This document shows, one piece after another, positions 5,543 through 6,678 of a DNA stretch of 6,678 nt. Both the position numbers and the translations under genes were made by a program. The notes under the pieces are model-generated. The model saw nothing but the letters and a program-made list of their open reading frames with translations. It did not search any database and was not told the origin of the DNA. Numbering within the stretch: the first letter of the stretch is position 1; every line of letters starts with the position of its first letter. Source of the DNA: Nitriliruptorales bacterium (GTDB taxonomy: Bacteria; Actinomycetota; Nitriliruptoria; Euzebyales; Egibacteraceae); assembly GCA_007126835.1 (NCBI GenBank), contig SLAO01000011.1, positions 1 through 6,678 of the forward strand, given 5' to 3'.

Positions 5543-6678
5543 CGTGCGCCCTCCTCGACCGCGTCGAGCGCCGCGGGGATCGCGGCGAAGCCGGCGTCTG
5601 CCTCGACCGCCGCGGCCACGCGGAACAGCGTCGCCTCCCCCATCGCGGGGGCCATCACCTGCAGGCCGATGGGCAGCCCCTCGTCGTCGAGCCCCACCGG
5701 CAGCGACAGCGCAGGCGCGCCGGCCAGGCTCGCCGGCGCGGTGTAGATGTCGTTCAAATACATCGCCAGCGGGTCGTCGATCTTGTCTCCCAGCGCGAAC
5801 GCGGTGGTTGGCGTCGTCGGGCTCACGAGCACGTCGCAGGTCTCGTACGCCGCGGCGAGATCGCGCAGGATCAGCGTGCGCACCTTCTGCGCCTGCAGAT
5901 AGTAGGCGTCGTAGTAGCCGGCCGACAGCGCGTACGTGCCGATCATGATGCGCCGGCGGACCTCGGCGCCGAACCCGTCGGCGCGGGTGGCGGCCATCAT
6001 CTCCTCGGTGGTCGGGCCGTCCACCCGCAGGCCGTAACGCACCCCGTCGTAGCGGGCCAAGTTGCTCGACGCCTCGCTGGGGGCGATGAGGTAGTAGGCC
6101 GAGACCCCGTAGTCGGCGTGCGGCAGGCTGACTTCGACCACTTCGGCACCTAGCCCCTCCAGGCGGTCGATGGTGGCCCGGCAGGTGTCGCGGATTTCGG
6201 GTTGCAGACCCTCGCCGTCCATGAACTCGGTGACCACCCCCACCCGCAGCCCCTGCGCGCCGTCGTGCAGGGACTCAAGCACGTCGGGCGGCTGCTCGGG
6301 GATGGAGGTCGCGTCCCGGGGGTCGTGGCCGGCGACGGCCTGGTACAGGCGAGCGGCGTCGCCCACGCTCCGCGCGATCGGGCCGACCTGGTCCAGCGAC
6401 GACGCGAACGCGATGAGCCCGTACCGGGAGACCTGCCCGTAGGTGGGTTTCATGCCGACGATGCCGCACAGCGCCGCGGGCTGGCGGATCGACCCTCCCG
6501 TGTCGGTGCCGATTGCCAACGGCGCCTGAAAGCCCGCGACCGCAGCGGTGGAGCCACCCGACGAGCCGCCCGGGACCCGGTCGAGGTGCCACGGGTTGCG
6601 CGTCGGCCCGAACGCGGAGTTCTCCGTCGACGAGCCCATCGCGAACTCGTCCATGTTGGTCTTGCCCAGGACGATGGC
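5539..6678 (-). CDS. gatA: Aspartyl/glutamyl-tRNA amidotransferase subunit A (GatA), N-terminus cut by window edge
   Basis: The last 379 codons of gatA are present. The reading frame is open to the right edge (AIVLGKTNMDEFAM), so the Met at 6654 is internal and the true start lies beyond the window, about 100 residues upstream. GatA is the glutaminase of GatCAB and releases ammonia for GatB. The amidase signature is intact. Counting from the edge, GGSSGGS (37-43) holds the cis-Ser at 39 and DTGGSIRQPA (59-68) holds the nucleophile Ser at 63. Their 24-residue spacing equals that of Ser154 and Ser178 in the Staphylococcus aureus enzyme. The catalytic Lys (Lys79 there) falls outside the window. 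Further family blocks are APSEASSNLARYDGVRYG, RRIMIGTYALSAGYYDAYY and SPTTPTTAF. It overlaps gatB by 4 bases; gatC would be expected upstream but cannot be seen. Confidence 0.98.
   Translation of the reverse strand, partial: AIVLGKTNMDEFAMGSSTENSAFGPTRNPWHLDRVPGGSSGGSTAAVAGFQAPLAIGTDTGGSIRQPAALCGIVGMKPTYGQVSRYGLIAFASSLDQVGPIARSVGDAARLYQAVAGHDPRDATSIPEQPPDVLESLHDGAQGLRVGVVTEFMDGEGLQPEIRDTCRATIDRLEGLGAEVVEVSLPHADYGVSAYYLIAPSEASSNLARYDGVRYGLRVDGPTTEEMMAATRADGFGAEVRRRIMIGTYALSAGYYDAYYLQAQKVRTLILRDLAAAYETCDVLVSPTTPTTAFALGDKIDDPLAMYLNDIYTAPASLAGAPALSLPVGLDDEGLPIGLQVMAPAMGEATLFRVAAAVEADAGFAAIPAALDAVEEGAR

Noticed and set aside
4763..5746. 327-codon plus-strand open frame antisense to gatB and the end of gatA
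   Set aside because: It mirrors highly conserved gatB codons, crosses the gatA-gatB overlap and resembles no family I know; a GC-driven shadow.
1..6678. tRNA or rRNA genes, CRISPR array, insertion sequence or phage-like genes
   Set aside because: I saw no cloverleaf-like segment, spaced direct repeats, transposase motif or mobile-element ends. Coding sequence fills nearly the whole window.

Overview
This is a very GC-rich window (roughly 70% by eye) in which every gene I can support lies on the minus strand. Codon third positions are strongly G/C, starts include GTG, spacing is tight, and the proteins look actinobacterial. One example is the CrtI C-terminal signature with TVPGVGIPMVLIS. A deep-branching actinobacterium, for instance of the Nitriliruptoria or Acidimicrobiia kind, is a reasonable guess. 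The lineage below phylum cannot be fixed from the sequence alone.

Reading in the direction of transcription (from high to low coordinates), the window opens inside gatA (6678-5539, N-terminus cut off). It runs through a 4-base ATGA overlap into a complete gatB (5542-4082). These encode the amidase and the carrier subunit of the GatCAB tRNA-dependent amidotransferase. A 57-base gap with an imperfect hairpin follows. Then comes a compact three-gene carotenoid cluster: a geranylgeranyl diphosphate synthase (4024-2861, crtE/idsA type), a phytoene desaturase (2857-1340, crtI) and a phytoene synthase (1343-342, crtB). The first two genes are 3 bases apart and the last two overlap by 4 bases (GTGA). 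A 116-base gap holds a perfect 9-bp hairpin and a small palindrome. The window ends in the first 75 codons of a YjbQ/UPF0047-family gene (225-1).

The carotenoid genes form a logical route: GGPP synthase makes the C20 precursor, CrtB joins two of these into phytoene, and CrtI desaturates phytoene, probably to lycopene. No cyclase or later tailoring enzyme is visible, so the final pigment is unknown. GatAB belongs to translation and has no known functional link to carotenoids. The adjacency probably reflects chromosomal packing or read-through transcription.

I found no previously undescribed system. The points most worth a second look are the hairpin just upstream of the yjbQ ribosome binding site, the coupling of the crt genes, and the possible gat-to-crt read-through.
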